From the NCBI GenBank assembly GCA_911728435.2, contig OU452213.1, positions 2,893,834-2,957,833 of the forward strand: a stretch of DNA of 64,000 nt, in the 5' to 3' direction. The translations under genes were made by a program, and so were the position numbers. Positions 22,601 through 41,010 of the stretch are shown in pieces (the first letter of the stretch is position 1; each line of letters begins with the position of its first letter). Below the pieces are notes generated by a model. It searched no databases and was not told the DNA's origin. It saw only the letters and a list, made by a program, of their open reading frames with translations. The stretch comes from Apoderus coryli (taxonomy: Eukaryota > Arthropoda > Insecta > Coleoptera > Attelabidae).

Positions 22601-25600
22601 AAACTAGAAATCTCGGTGGACGTGGCAACGTCGGAACAACATAACTACGTCATGCTTGTGTTTTGGATTATTTTAGTGATTTTTAATCGTATTTTTTTAA
22701 GATTGAATAGTATTGAAGCTATGGATTTCTATTTTGGTTCATTCGCAGTGAGTCCAGATTATGAACCGTGCCTGCCGTTTAAAACAAGTTCAGTAATGAA
22801 TCGTTTCGCGAACGAACCTATTATGACATAACATTTCAGGGATTTTTATTTTTTATTATTGAATTATGTCAAACAAACGTCAAATAAATTCAAATATTTA
22901 AATGTCATAATTATTTACATTAAAAATTATTCGATTGCAATCAACTAAAGAAAAGTCCTAGAAAAAGTTTACTAGCGCTGTAAATAATCTTGCATGCATC
23001 CTATCCTTTGTTGTGATAAATAAAGATTCATCATGGTAAACTACAAACGTGTACATAATGTACTTTTAGCTCCGTCTAAGGTTATTTTTCTGAGGATTGG
23101 GCCCAACAATCGCTAATCACATCGCCAGTAATCTGTCGCTTTTAGCTTTTATTCGTGAACTGGAACATTGTGAGTTTTAGGTTGTGTTGCTAATGGTTGA
23201 AATGAAAATTGATACGAAATATTTGGAAATGCTACCGATTGGTGTGTCTTTCCTTTTGTACAATGCACTATGGAAGTGTAGAGAACGTCCACCATCTGAT
23301 TGGCCTATTGATGCCTACCATTTACTTTGGCGTGATGATTTAGTCGTACAAGCTGAAAAAATTAAAATGGTAAGTAAGAATACAAAACTACAAAGACTTG
23401 AAGTTGAGACGATTAAATTGTAGCAACGCGAGAAGTTCGTTCCAAAAAAATCAAATATCGGTCAGCAACTACAAGATTCCATGCCGAACACGAAACAAGA
23501 GATCCTGGATTTAGACGGTATGGAGGATATTGACAATAACTTGACTAAAATGTTGTTTCGTGAGGATGTTCGCGTGATGGAAGCCAGGAAAATGTTAGAC
23601 AGTTCCAAACCGGTGATGTTACCGTTGAATCAACGTCCTGAAGTACCGGATCATGACTTTATTGAAGAGCAGGAGAAGTGCTTGTATGGTTACTGTATTA
23701 GAACGATGGCATTGCCAGTTGGAAGGTAAGGGAGGTTGTGATTATTATTGTGTGGGAAGTAGTAGTAACGGTGTTGTTATGTTCCTTAGGGGTATGTTTA
23801 CCTTGCGTACAGCTACCCCGATTATTACAGCTCCTCTTGCTGCGCCATCGCTATGTCTGACTGGTAAAGCACCACCGCGGGGTACTACAGTGGAACTAAC
23901 GCATATTGACACACCGGCCAATATGAATTTGTGGCCTTTGTTTCATAATGGGGTGGCTAACGGTTTAAGGTATTGTGTTCATTTAAATATTACCCTGAAT
24001 TGAATTAAGCGGCTGTTTTTCACAGAATCACCCCTGATGCTCAAAACATTGACAGTACGTGGATAATTTTCAACAAACCAAAAGGTGGTGTTGAACTACA
24101 AATGGAGCATGCCGGGTTCCTAATGGGTTTAGGCCTGAATGGGCATTTAAAGAATTTAGCCATATTGAACACGTTCGACTATTTGGGGAAATTGCATGAT
24201 ATGACTAGTGTAGGGATACTTTTAGGTAAAGGATTATCTTTACTGTGTTAATTCATTAATAAATATTAATTAATTGAGCAGGATTGTCATCAGCGTTTCG
24301 TGGTTCGAGCCATCAAAGCTTGACAAAGATATTAGCCATACACGTCGAGGCGCTTCTGCCACCAACTTCAATGGAAATTGACGTATCGCAAAACTTACAA
24401 GTGGCTGGTCTATTAGGAATTGGTTTGGTTTACCAGGGTAGTGCCCACAGGCATATTACCGAGGTTTTATAACATCCCATCCTTTTAATATCCCTATTTG
24501 TTTAATACTCCTGCTATTAGGTTTTGCTGTCGGAGATCGGCCGTCCTCCCGGTCCTGAAATGGAGAACAGCATCGATCGGGAATCGTATTCATTATCCGC
24601 TGGGTTAGCTTTGGGTTTGGTGATGCTGAAACGAGGTGGACATGCTGCTGGTATGTCCGATTTACACGTAGCGGATACTCTGCACTACTACATGGTGGGC
24701 GGCACTAAAAGACCGTTAACAGGTGCGTGAGGGTGAGTAGAATAAACAATAAACGATTCCTGGATGTGTGAAATGATTTCAGGAGCACAAAAGGATAAAT
24801 ACAAAACACCATCGTTTCAAATTCGTGAAGGTTCTTGTGTCAATTTGGATGTAACAGCACCTGGGGCTACATTAGCCTTGGGAATGATTTATATGGGTAG
24901 TGGAAATAAGGCTATCGCTGACTGGCTAGCACCGCCAGAAACGCAGTATTTACTCGACTTCGTACGCCCCGATTTTTTGATGCTACGCGTATTATCCAGA
25001 TGTAAGTCAGGACTTTGTTGTTTGTTTTTACATTAAGGTAAAGTTGCATGCCTTAATTTCAGCGTTAATTTTATGGAACGATATAGAACCTTCAAAAAAA
25101 TGGGTGCTAGCACAAGTACCGTCCTCATTCCAACCATACTGCATGGTAACACCGTCAAATGACGTTGAAGTCGATTACGAAGCAATGAAGTGAGTAGAAC
25201 TTTAAGGTTATCTTGTTATCCTGTAGCGGAGTTTATTTTTTTTTTCAGCCAAGCTTACTGTAACATAGTCGCAGGAGCCTGTTTCGCTCTAGGGCTGAAA
25301 TATGCTGGTACCGCCGATGAGGATGCGTTCCAAACGTTGTTATACTTCAGTTTGATGTTTACATCGTTGACCGGTAAATCAATAGCGGAATTAGCGGGAA
25401 AAGCTACGATCGAGACGTGCCTCAACGTTTTGCTGATCTCAATGGCAATGGTAACATTTGTTTAATAGTATTTGAGGTTTACCTCGTATAAATTTCGGTT
25501 TTTTGTTTAGGTTATGGCTGGTACCGGTAATTTGGAGGTGATGCGATTGGTGCGGCACCTACGGCGACGTGTGGGGCTGTCAAATAGTGCGATAGTGACG

Positions 25601-26871
25601 TACGGGTCGCATTTAGTTATTCACATGGCTTTGGGGCTGTTGTTTTTGGGTGGTGGTCGGTATACCTTGTCCAATTCACCGGATAGTGTTGCTGCATTGA
25701 TCTGTGCGTTTTACCCTAAATTCCCGACGCATAGCAATGATAACAGGTAAGAAAACGCAGCCAATAATCATGTGTTATACGTTAATCAATCATCCAAAAA
25801 TAGGTATCACTTGCAAGCATTCCGGCATTTGTACGTTTTGGCCGTGGAACCACGCCTGGTAATCCCGAAAGATGTTCAAACTGATGACATTTGTTACGCA
25901 CATTTGCGTATCATCAAACTAGATGGGGTTGAAATGAAGATTAAGGCACCAGTTTTGATTCCTGACTTGAATACTTTGTCAAAGGTTATGGTCGAGGACG
26001 AGCGGTATTGGCCTGTGGTGTTTGAACGGGGACGCAATTGGGACTTATTGATGTAAGTTGAACTTGTATAAATAATAAGACTCTTGGTTTATGATTTGTT
26101 TATAGGAAAGTGTTGAGTACTAACGGGCATATCGAGGTGAAGCAACGCGCAGGTTGTCTCAATTACATTAGCGATAAATTGGGTTATCACTCGCAGTTGG
26201 CGCGCACTTTAACCCATTCGCGAGTGTTGCCGTGGGATCCATCACCTGATTCGATAGTGTCGTTCTCCTCTGATGAATGTATCCGGAAATTTTGTCACTA
26301 CATTCTCGATATGGATCATCCAATGGCATTTGATGAATACGAGAAGAGATTGGTGCAAATTATGACTCAAGTCACCTATGATGCTGTGGTGAAGGATAAG
26401 CTGATGTTAGTGGTGATCTTTGCGTCACTTGTCAAAGTAAGTACACCAACCAAGTGTCCTACAAGCGATTCTTTGATTTCCTTTTCCCAGGTTATACTGC
26501 AAATGAACACAAAACCAATACCCACATCACACTTGTGGCAGTTGAAACTGATAATGAAACAAATACTGAACAAAACGTCGTCTCTCTCAGATACGACTCT
26601 AGTGACCAAAGAAACTGTCATAGCGTTACAGCAAGAGGTTACCGCGATTATGGATAAATGGGAGAAGAAAATCGAGACTGCTTTACGCTGTTACATTAGC
26701 GGCGATTGTTTCCACGACAAGCGTTTAGATGCATTTTTAGCAGCCTACGTCGTTTTCTATGATATACGGTTCAATTCGAATAGTGTTGTGGATAATATTA
26801 ACGAGTTGCTGAAAATTTTAGAAAGTAATTCAAGTGATTTAGATGCAATTATACAGTTAAGTCGAAGTTAA
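16694..26871 (+). CDS. APC1: Anaphase-promoting complex subunit 1
   Basis: Twenty-four exons join in frame to 2,053 residues, similar to vertebrate APC1 (about 1,940). Exons: 16694-16717, 16835-17351, 17404-17564, 17614-17887, 17943-18384, 18438-18831, 20187-20344, 20405-20559, 20620-20892, 20945-21555, 21609-21761, 23181-23369, 23424-23725, 23790-23969, 24026-24225, 24282-24463, 24521-24722, 24783-25001, 25063-25189, 25249-25450, 25511-25746, 25804-26052, 26106-26436, 26491-26871. The start MIAASEPQEYIPRGR matches the conserved APC1 start. The N-terminal WD40-like region is followed by the proteasome/cyclosome (PC) repeats: GVANGLR, GLVYQGSAHRH, GRPPGPEMEN, SYSLSAGLALG, TAPGATLALGMIY and ALGLLFLGGGRYTLS. 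APC1 is the central scaffold of the APC/C ubiquitin ligase. Intron 6 holds a 304-bp array; the last intron (54 nt) is in frame and free of stops. The exon 16 donor (GAG then GTTTTA) is weak. Confidence 0.95.
18940..20060. repeat. 304-bp tandem repeat array in APC1 intron 6
   Basis: The string TAATGTAAATATTTGGGTCAG (or close variants) recurs at about 18953, 19256, 19560 and 19864, a period of about 304 bp, giving roughly three and a half units. Each unit is itself a diverged dimer: its two halves, about 150 bp each, share ATGTAAATATTTGG, CTTTTCTTGGG and TTTATGTAAAAT. The last unit breaks down after about 19,990. The array is non-coding. Confidence 0.9.
21762..23180 (+). other. Long APC1 intron 11
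   Basis: A 1.4-kb AT-rich intron between the exon ending DDSTVQE and the exon starting VVLLMVEM. A 71-codon open frame at 22616-22831 has no recognisable domain and is probably chance. No repeat family was identified in it. Confidence 0.55.
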
Positions 26872-26984
26872 TGATTTGTGATAAATAAATTCATTATAAA
26901 GGTACTTTTGAATTAAAGTGCGAAGATTTTCAGTTATTCAAACTTTGAAGTTGACGTAGTGACTTAATATATGGGATAAACGAA

Positions 26985-28125
26985 ACGGATAAGTAGTTGG
27001 AGTAGGGATAATAGCTTCCTTATAGTATTTCACCTCTTCGGTAATGTTTAGTGCTGGAACAAAGCTACTGTTGACGTTTTGCGTCAATTATTAGCGAACA
27101 TCAAAATGGTGTACGTTATCTTTCCAAAACTTTTCATGAAACAATATTTATTTAACAAATTAGATGAAAAATTGAATGAAACAGCATAGCATTTACAGTT
27201 TTATTGTTAATTCAATCATTTTTTAAACTTTAAAACATTTGTCTAACGAATTGACGCAATGTTTAAGTACATGTAGTAGGGATAATAGCTTCCTTATAGT
27301 ATTTCACCTCTTCGGTAATGTTTAGTGCTGGAACAAAGTTAATATCGCTATGTTGACCTTTTGTGTCAATTATTAGCGAACATCAAAATGGTGTAGGTTA
27401 GCTCCTTCCAATACTTTTCGTGAAATAATATTTATTTAACAAATTAGATGAAAAATTGAATCAAAGGATTGAAACAGCATAGCATTTACAGTTCTATTGT
27501 TCATTCAATAATTTTTTAAACATTTGTCTAACGAATTGAAGCAAACGTTTAAGTACATGGAGTAGGGATAATAGCTTCCTTATAGTATTTCACCTCTTTG
27601 GTAATGTGAAGTGCTGGAACAAAGTTATTAGCGCGCTGTTGACTTTTGTGTCAATTATTAGTGAACATCAAAATGGTGTACGTTACCTCTCGACGTTTTT
27701 CCTAAACTTTTAGTGAAAAATTGAATTATAGAAACAAAACAGGCTATCATTTCAAGTTTTATTGTTCATTCAATTATTTTTATAACTTTAAGACAGGTAT
27801 AAGTACATGGAGTAGGGATAAAACCTTTCTTATAATATTTCACCTCTCTGGTTATGTGAAGTTCTATTATCGCGCTGTTGATCTGTTGCGTCAATTATTA
27901 GCGAACATCAAAATGGTGTACGTTATCTTTCGACGTGTTTTCAACACTTTTAGTGAAAAATTCTGAATATTATATTTATTTAGGTGAAAAACTGAATTAA
28001 AGAAACGAAACAGGCTATCATTTTCAAGTTTTATTGTTCATTCAATTATTTTTATAACTTTAAGACAAAGGTATAAGTACATGGAGTAGGGATAAAAGCT
28101 TCTTGAAAGTATTACACCTCTGTAG
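26985..28125. repeat. 250-290-bp tandem repeat between APC1 and DHX8
   Basis: The phrase AGTAGGGATAATAGCTTCC, or a close variant, appears at about 27001, 27274, 27561, 27811 and 28085, with spacings of 273, 287, 250 and 274 bp. Units share CTATAGTATTTCACCTC-like, AGTGCTGGAACAAAG and AACATCAAAATGGTGTACGTTA blocks. The array fills the gap between the convergent 3' ends and runs up to the DHX8 stop codon, so it probably contributes to one or both 3' UTRs. Confidence 0.88.
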
Positions 28126-28130
28126 GGCTC

Positions 28131-34292
<6,162 letters not shown>

Positions 34293-34394
34293 TTTAATAT
34301 AAATAAATATTTTAAACAATTATAATAAAATTGTTCTTAGTTTTTTATAGGTTAGGATTATTTTAACTGTCAATTGTCATTGTTCTTATTCTCT

Positions 34395-34680
34395 AATTAT
34401 GGCTTGCATAACATCTTTCTTTCTTCTTTTTGACCTCTTGCTGACTCATATCAGCATACAGCCAGCACTTATCACTTCTGCCAGTCCCATACCATCGATT
34501 ATCCAGTATACCAAGTTTCATTCTTCCACTCCTCATCGGTAGCTTTCGAACCTGACGTTGCACATGAGAAAACAACTTTAAATGAACCATCCGTAAAAGG
34601 ATTCGATTACAAGTATTATGTTGGAACGAAGCTATTATCGACGACGACATGAAACAGGTTGAATACTATAGAGAAAATAT
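34395..34680. other. Unresolved segment with open frames on both strands
   Basis: In the divergent gap upstream of DHX8 there is an 85-codon frame on the minus strand (34650-34393) and an ATG-less plus-strand frame of about 70 codons. The plus frame includes DVAHEKTTLNEPSVKGFDY and ends at a TGA near 34653. Neither matches a family I recognise, and the two overlap, so at most one can be real. It could be a remnant of a pseudogene or mobile element, or chance. Confidence 0.25.
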
Positions 34681-34837
34681 TATTCCCACTCCTCACTTTT
34701 TGATTGACACTGACCTTCTGTCATTCTGTCAACATTTTTGACAATTGCTTTTCGATAAGGTAACCCAAATAAAAAATTTGAAAATGTAAAACGTTCAGGA
34801 ATTAATCAGATAAATTTAATATGAAAATCTTGTAAAA

Positions 34838-36100
34838 ATGGGTATAACAATTTGCCCAAAGAATTACTGCAACTCCTCATCCCGAGAAAAGTATTTACCA
34901 CAAAGTTTTAAAGTGAGTAAACACACAATAATACAATTTTTTAAAACTGCAAAATATATACGATAATTCCAGACACGCAGCAATATTTTAGAAGCAAAGA
35001 AATTTACACCTTTATTTGGGACTGTTAACTATTTAGATTCAATACATGAAGAACCTGCTTTGCCAGATATGACAAATAAATTGCTACTACCATCCACACA
35101 AATTCGACACGTAAATCCGGGAGCAAAGAAAACTAGTTTTGTGGGGTCTAATGTAAGTTCTTGTAATTAATAAAGAGCAGGCGTTGTGGTAATCAGCTCC
35201 GACACTTCTTGTTTCAGGTAAAAAACATGCCTTCCACAGCGAATAGTAAAAAATTATTTATACATAAACAAATTAACAAAAAAAATGCTGCAATAAATGA
35301 GAACAAGGTAAGAGATCTACATATAGATAAGTTGATGATTTCCTTACTCAATTATTTATTATTTGACTAATATTATAGTCTTCTTCTTCAAATATGATAA
35401 TGATGGCGAATAAAAGCAGTACAATGTCGAACAGTTCAAAATTACCTGAAAAATTATCAGTAACAACAAATAAGCCATCTTTAGATTTGCAGATCAGTAG
35501 TGAAAGAAAGCTAAAACAATCAACGCCAAAGATAGTTAGTAGCCCTCAATTGTCAGAATTGAAAAATATGCACGATATGTTACAGAAATCTTCATACATC
35601 CCTAAAGAAGTAGGTAACATATAAAATATATAACCGTTCCGATATAGCTCCAAGTAAACTCACGTCTTCCTAATTTCCAGCGTTATATAAGCAGGAAACC
35701 TACATTGGAAGCGATAAAAGACGCAATTGAGAAGGAAAAAAATAAAAAATTTGTGGATAAGAACGAAGGTACGAGTTCAATTATGTTTTCAGTACCAACT
35801 AGCGATGTATCAACAAACACAATCAAAAGTAACAAAAAGAAGAAAATTGTTAAAAAGAATTCACCACAAAACAAAAAGAATAATAATAATAAAGCAATCG
35901 CTAGTACAAGTAATGCAAAAAACAAACCTGCTAAATCGAAAACACTGAATAAAACTGCGAATAAAGTTGGTAAAAGTCAAAGTGGTTCATCATCAAAATC
36001 TGGTGGAAGCGGAGCTAAAAAATCGGTAAAAAGTGATGGTAAGAAAGTTAAATTGACATCTGGGATTAGTGTTGGAGTTCAATATTCGGTTGAACCATAA
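34838..36100 (+). CDS. Unrecognised lysine-rich protein
   Basis: Five exons with good splice signals, 34838-34912, 34973-35152, 35218-35307, 35379-35609 and 35681-36100, give 331 residues. I do not recognise the family. The N-terminal 85 residues look structured (MGITICPKNYCNSSSREKYL, then a segment ending PSTQIRHVNPGAKKT). The middle is Ser/Thr/Asn-rich. A predicted charged helix, EAIKDAIEKEKNKKF, opens the last exon, and the tail is very rich in Lys, Asn and Ser, ending SGISVGVQYSVEP or close to it. It has no signal peptide or membrane helix. Such basic low-complexity tails occur in nucleolar, chromatin or microtubule-binding proteins, but no function is claimed. It is head to head with DHX8, with start codons 546 bp apart. 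Confidence 0.7.
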
Positions 36101-36980
36101 TAATAGTGTAATTAATAAATATGAAGTTGACGATACAATAAAACTTGTCTTTTTTTTTATAATCAAATTTGAACCTAACCACACTTTCTACAAACAGGTG
36201 CAATTATTGATTTGTGATAAGAAAACGTTATCACGATCCTTTCGGTTACTACCAATACTATAACTGTAGGTATTTCGGCATAAACGACGTCTATTAAATA
36301 CAAAATCATGGTACAATAACTGAAAAATAAATAATTGTACCATGGCATGGGTACATACCTATTTTGAAGGACATTATTGACAATTTTACCAAGCAATTAT
36401 TTATGCAAAATACCTACCTATTTGGAACGGATTATTATCATTAATATTACGTACTTTCCTGTAAAAAATAACTCATTATTATGTATTTAGTTTTAATATA
36501 TCATTCTTATCATTTGCCTAAGTACAACTTAATTTACATTGCCTAAAATGTAAAATGTCATTAATTTAAAATCCGATGTTGCCAATAGTACACATTTATC
36601 CCTAATTTAAACTTCCTCCGAGAAAGACGTACTGTGACAAATTGAAAAATGGAGTCGAAAGGTATGAAAATTTAGGATTTAATAAAGGCTATTATGTTCG
36701 GAGAAAATACAGAAAATCTGCCAAAACACTTAGCGTTTTTGACTTATAAGGCCATTGGAACTTTATCGACAGATTCAAAGCCAGGATGATTGTTTTATTC
36801 AACATGAACAAAAACACCATTTTACTTTTTCTAAAAATTTATTGTTGGTCAATTTTGCAATAAAAAATATAATATGTACCATTTTACAAAAAATAATTCG
36901 GTTTATTTAAGTTTAAAATCCCAAAACGTGACAACAGTGTTAACCAGCTATTTTTGAATACGCGCCAGCTAGACAAACAC
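36101..36980. other. Spacer between lysine-rich gene and calreticulin
   Basis: About 880 bp of AT-rich DNA. The first part is the 3' UTR of the upstream gene. A possible short coding start, ATGGAGTCGAAAG followed by a GT, occurs at about 36650, but nothing supports it as a gene. Confidence 0.35.
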
Positions 36981-36989
36981 AACCACTCA

Positions 36990-37200
36990 AACCCACCAAT
37001 CACACTGTTCCATCTGTACGCCAAAACCCATAACTATCTCTCTCCAACATAGAGACAAACCATATCGGTACAACAAAGATAAACAATCTCCACGTAGAAC
37101 CCAACACACACAACACAACCAATGACAACATTCCATCTGTCCCGTTGATTTCCGTATCTATCAACAATGTACTCCATATTTACATTGCTTATATAAAGAC
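36990..37200 (+). promoter_or_regulatory. Calreticulin promoter with two ERSE-like sites and a TATA box
   Basis: Two copies of CCAAT-N9-CCATCTGT stand at 36996-37017 and 37119-37140. The mammalian ER stress element is CCAAT-N9-CCACG, so spacing and CCAAT half match while the second half differs at two bases. A separate CCACGTAG lies at about 37090. A TATA-like string (TATATAAAG) sits at about 37189-37197, roughly 150 bases before the start codon. Calreticulin is a classical unfolded-protein-response target, which makes these sites plausible. Confidence 0.55.
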
Positions 37201-37341
37201 GAAGAACAACTATATGAAGTTTGTCTGTGATAGTATGTATGTTGTATAGGTGAATTGTGTTTTTCTAAAATTTGGCATTTGAGGCTTCAATTAATTGATT
37301 GTTAGTTATTGTGTTTTAGGTGAATTTATAGAATTAATATA

Positions 37342-39201
37342 ATGAGAAATTATTTAATATTTATTGCGTTATTTGCGTATATTTACGCTGTATCGGCTAA
37401 AGTGTATTTTGAAGAAAAATTTGAAGACGGTAAGTGTATTATTACTATTACAATCTGCCGGGTGTTTTTCGTTATAAACTGCATTAGAAACCTGAAAAAT
37501 AATTATTACAAAACTATTTATTTTCTTATGTACACCTAATTTTCTATCTACTCAGAACTATTCGCATCTTTTCCTATGTAATTGTTTCATTTTTAGATTC
37601 ATGGGAAAAGAACTGGGTATACAGTAAACATCCTGGTAAAGAGTTTGGTAAATTTGTCAGGACTGCTGGTAAATTTTTTGCCAACGAGGATGAGGATAAA
37701 GGTACGTAATAATGAAAGTATAATTATACATACCTACCATTACTTAGCTATTAGTACTTAAACGATACCTAAGTAAAACACATTAAGCTGTTACAACGTT
37801 CGTTAATTACGGTTCTGTAAATTGTTTATAACCTGTGTTTCGTCTCAGTCTTGCTAACTTTCCCTTTTTTCACACGGTTATCGGAAGCATATTCCGGGGT
37901 ACTCAGTATGGTAATTAAAATTCATTTTTAGGTATCCAAACATCACAGGATGCTCGATTCTACGCTTTGAGTACGAAATTTGAACCGTTTTCCACGAAAG
38001 ACAAGGATTTAGTAATCCAGTTCACTGTAAAACATGAACAAAACATCGATTGTGGCGGCGGGTAATATTTTTCTAGATAAATTACTTTTCTTTAGATGTT
38101 AACCTCAAATTTCTCCAGGTACGTCAAGGTCTTTGATTGCTCATTGGAACCAGAACAGTTACACGGTGAATCACCATACAGAGTTATGTTTGGACCAGAC
38201 ATTTGCGGACCAGGCACCAAGAAAGTCCATGTCATCTTAAACCACAAGGATAAGAACCATTTGATTAACAAGGAAATCAAATGCAAGGACGATGTCTTCA
38301 CCCACTCCTACACTTTAGTCATTAAACCTGACAACACATACAAAGTATTAATCGATTCTGATGAGGTACAATCAGGTAGTTTGGAAAACGACTGGGACAT
38401 TTTGCCACCAAAGAAAGTTAAGGATCCCGAAGCAAAGAAACCGGAAGATTGGGATGACCGTCCGACCATTGCCGATCCTGATGATAAGAAACCAGAAGAT
38501 TGGGACAAGCCAGAACATATTCCCGATCCAGAAGCCACCAAACCTGACGATTGGGATGATGAGATGGATGGCGAATGGGAACCACCAATGATTGACAATC
38601 CAGACTACAAAGGTAAGTGTGCAACAATATTTTTTTATTTTCCAGGATTCTCTGGTCCCTTATGGTCATACTGTTCCATTTTCAGGTGAATGGGCACCAA
38701 AGCAAATCGACAATCCCGCTTACAAAGGCGCATGGATCCATCCCGAAATTGACAATCCAGAATTCACCCCGGAACCAGAACTGTATAAACATGACGAGAT
38801 TTGCGGTATTGGCTTCGATTTGTGGCAAGTCAAATCCGGTACGATCTTTGACAACGTACTGATCACGGACGATGTAGAATATGCCAGTAATGCTGTTAAA
38901 GGTCTCCAAGAGAAACAGGTAAGGTTTGAGGATACAGAAAGGGGATCTTGAAGGTGATTTTGATTTCTTATTAACAGGATGCTGAAAGGAAAGCGAAAGA
39001 TGAGTTGGATAAAGTTGAGAAGGAAAAGGAAGAGGCCGAAGAAAAGAAAAAAGAGGACGAGGAGAGTGATGAAGATGACGAGGAAGAAGCAGAAGAGGAA
39101 GAGAAAGTGCCAGCAGTTACAGAGGTAAATAAATAGGGAAATGTGGTTGAAAATTAATGATTTTTTGTTGTTTGTTGTTACAGGATCACGATGAATTGTA
39201 A
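37342..39201 (+). CDS. Calr: Calreticulin
   Basis: Seven exons, 37342-37429, 37597-37701, 37932-38061, 38119-38612, 38686-38918, 38978-39124 and 39184-39201, encode 404 residues. The signal peptide (MRNYLIFIALFAYIYAVSA) precedes KVYFEEKFED. The lectin domain carries the CRT signatures KHEQNIDCGGGYVKVF and DICGPGTKKVHVI. The P-domain shows three A-type repeats (PEAKKPEDWDD, PDDKKPEDWD, PEATKPDDWDD) and three B-type repeats (GEWEPPMIDNPDYKG and relatives). The C-terminal region is a calcium-binding acidic tract ending in the ER-retrieval signal HDEL, which alone fills the tiny last exon. Calreticulin is an ER lectin chaperone for N-glycoproteins and a calcium store. No odd features. Confidence 0.98.
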
Positions 39202-41006
39202 AGGATTACACACACCAGTGGAAAAACTACTAAATTAAGATTTTATTTTCTAAAATAATTAATAATACGTGTGCAGAGGTTTATTTTTTTGTTTATCGTG
39301 TTTTTGTAGTGAGTCATGTTTCCATTCGACTGATTTATATTAATTTTATTATTATTTTTTGTTACTTCTATTTTCTAATTCTAAATAAGCGGAGAATTAC
39401 GTAAAAAAATGGTAATTAATAATTTAAATACATAATTTGTGTTATGTAGTTTTGAATGTCTATCAAACATTAGTCTTCGTCGTTTTTGAGATGAAAAAAA
39501 TCAAGATTATAACAATAATATTATTATTATTGTGAGGAAATAAATGTTTTTTATATTTGCAAGTTTTTTTTAGTTGTACAAAACTTATTGAATTAAATTA
39601 TTTGTAATATATTTGTGGGTTGTAGTTTTAATTAAAAATTTTCCACGAAACTATTTAGTTTGGTCCTTAGTATTCCTCATTGAGGTTGACTGACATTCAT
39701 CGTCCTCTTTTCTCTCTTTTCCTTACCCTTTTCAATTTTATCTAATTATTCTATTGCTTTTCCTGATTTACTAGTCAGTCTAATCCAAATTTCTTTCAAC
39801 AGGTATAACAGAAAAACCTTACCTATCTGTACTCATGAACGTCCTAACTACATAGCAAAGAACTTGTATATTGCACTCAATGTCGTCCTATCTACAATGA
39901 TTGCTAAGAAATTTTGTCCTATCTTAATTTACTGTCCTAACTGCATATGTAGGACTTTTTGGTTTTGTAAAATTTAGGCAATTTGATAACCTCTGGTGAA
40001 AGTTCTGCAATGGCTTCTGATACAACTATTAAGATGTTTCTTGTTGCATAAAATCTTAGTGTTACAAAGATCTGATAGAAATTAAACGTTATGTAAATAA
40101 TTGATAGGTATTTTATTAAATTCATGATCAAAAATCTACTTTTTGGTAAAAATATAAATTGGTTATTAAAAGCGAACTTACTGGATTGTATTCTTTTCTA
40201 GAACTGGGGCAAATCTTTCTAGCAAAAACTCAACAGACACTTTTGAAATTCTGAATCACAATTAAAAGTTTCTATGGACTTCAGTAACAGCAATAATGTT
40301 TTTGTAATTCTCATCAGCAGACAATATTTCTTCTAATGCATCCTGCATATTACACAAAGCAAATAGTACCAGGCACTTGTTTTATATGTAAATTTAATTT
40401 TATTATTTATAACCCTTTCACAAAGATATGGATTAGTTTACTAACAATTCGTTGCAAGTATGTCTTTTAAAAATTATACGATTTTGTATATTTAAACTTT
40501 AGTTTACAGTTTAACGGGTCATTGCCTTGTAGTTGTAGTAGCATCAGTTGTTGATAGTTAAACTACAGCATTCTGAAGATTGATGGTTAACTACAGCAAT
40601 AAAACGGAGAAAAAAGAAAAACTGCCACATTTGGTTTAAACTATACCTATAAAACTGACCCTAAGTAGTATCATTGTCTTTATAAAGTTTGTTTGGTATA
40701 CGAAATTCGAATAGACCTAAGAAACTATTCTCAATGACTCAAGTGTCATTTGTCATCTATCAACCGTCATTTGTCAACTGTCCTGGGCGATTTGAAATTA
40801 ACGAGAGTTGCTCAATTTTAATATTTATGACCAACACCACCAGCAAAAACATCTTAAAGAGTCTTTTTTTTATCAAAATATCGCGTTTTGACATTCAACA
40901 GGTGGAAATTAATAAACTTGTTAAAAACCCTGGTAGATTAGTACTACTAATGTTATTGGTACCGACATATAGTGCACTCTAAGGTCACCGTCATAATTTG
41001 CTTTGT
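39202..41006. other. Gene-free spacer between calreticulin and the LTR element
   Basis: About 1.8 kb including the calreticulin 3' UTR. Several short open frames on both strands show no family features. I see no repeat or RNA gene here. Confidence 0.4.
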
Positions 41007-41010
41007 TAAG

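Noticed and set aside
22616..22831. 71-residue protein inside APC1 intron 11
   Set aside because: No family features, and the intron borders are well defined by conserved APC1 sequence on both sides.
38308..38598. Ser/Gly-rich protein antisense to calreticulin
   Set aside because: It mirrors the P-domain repeats on the opposite strand; the sense gene is unmistakable.
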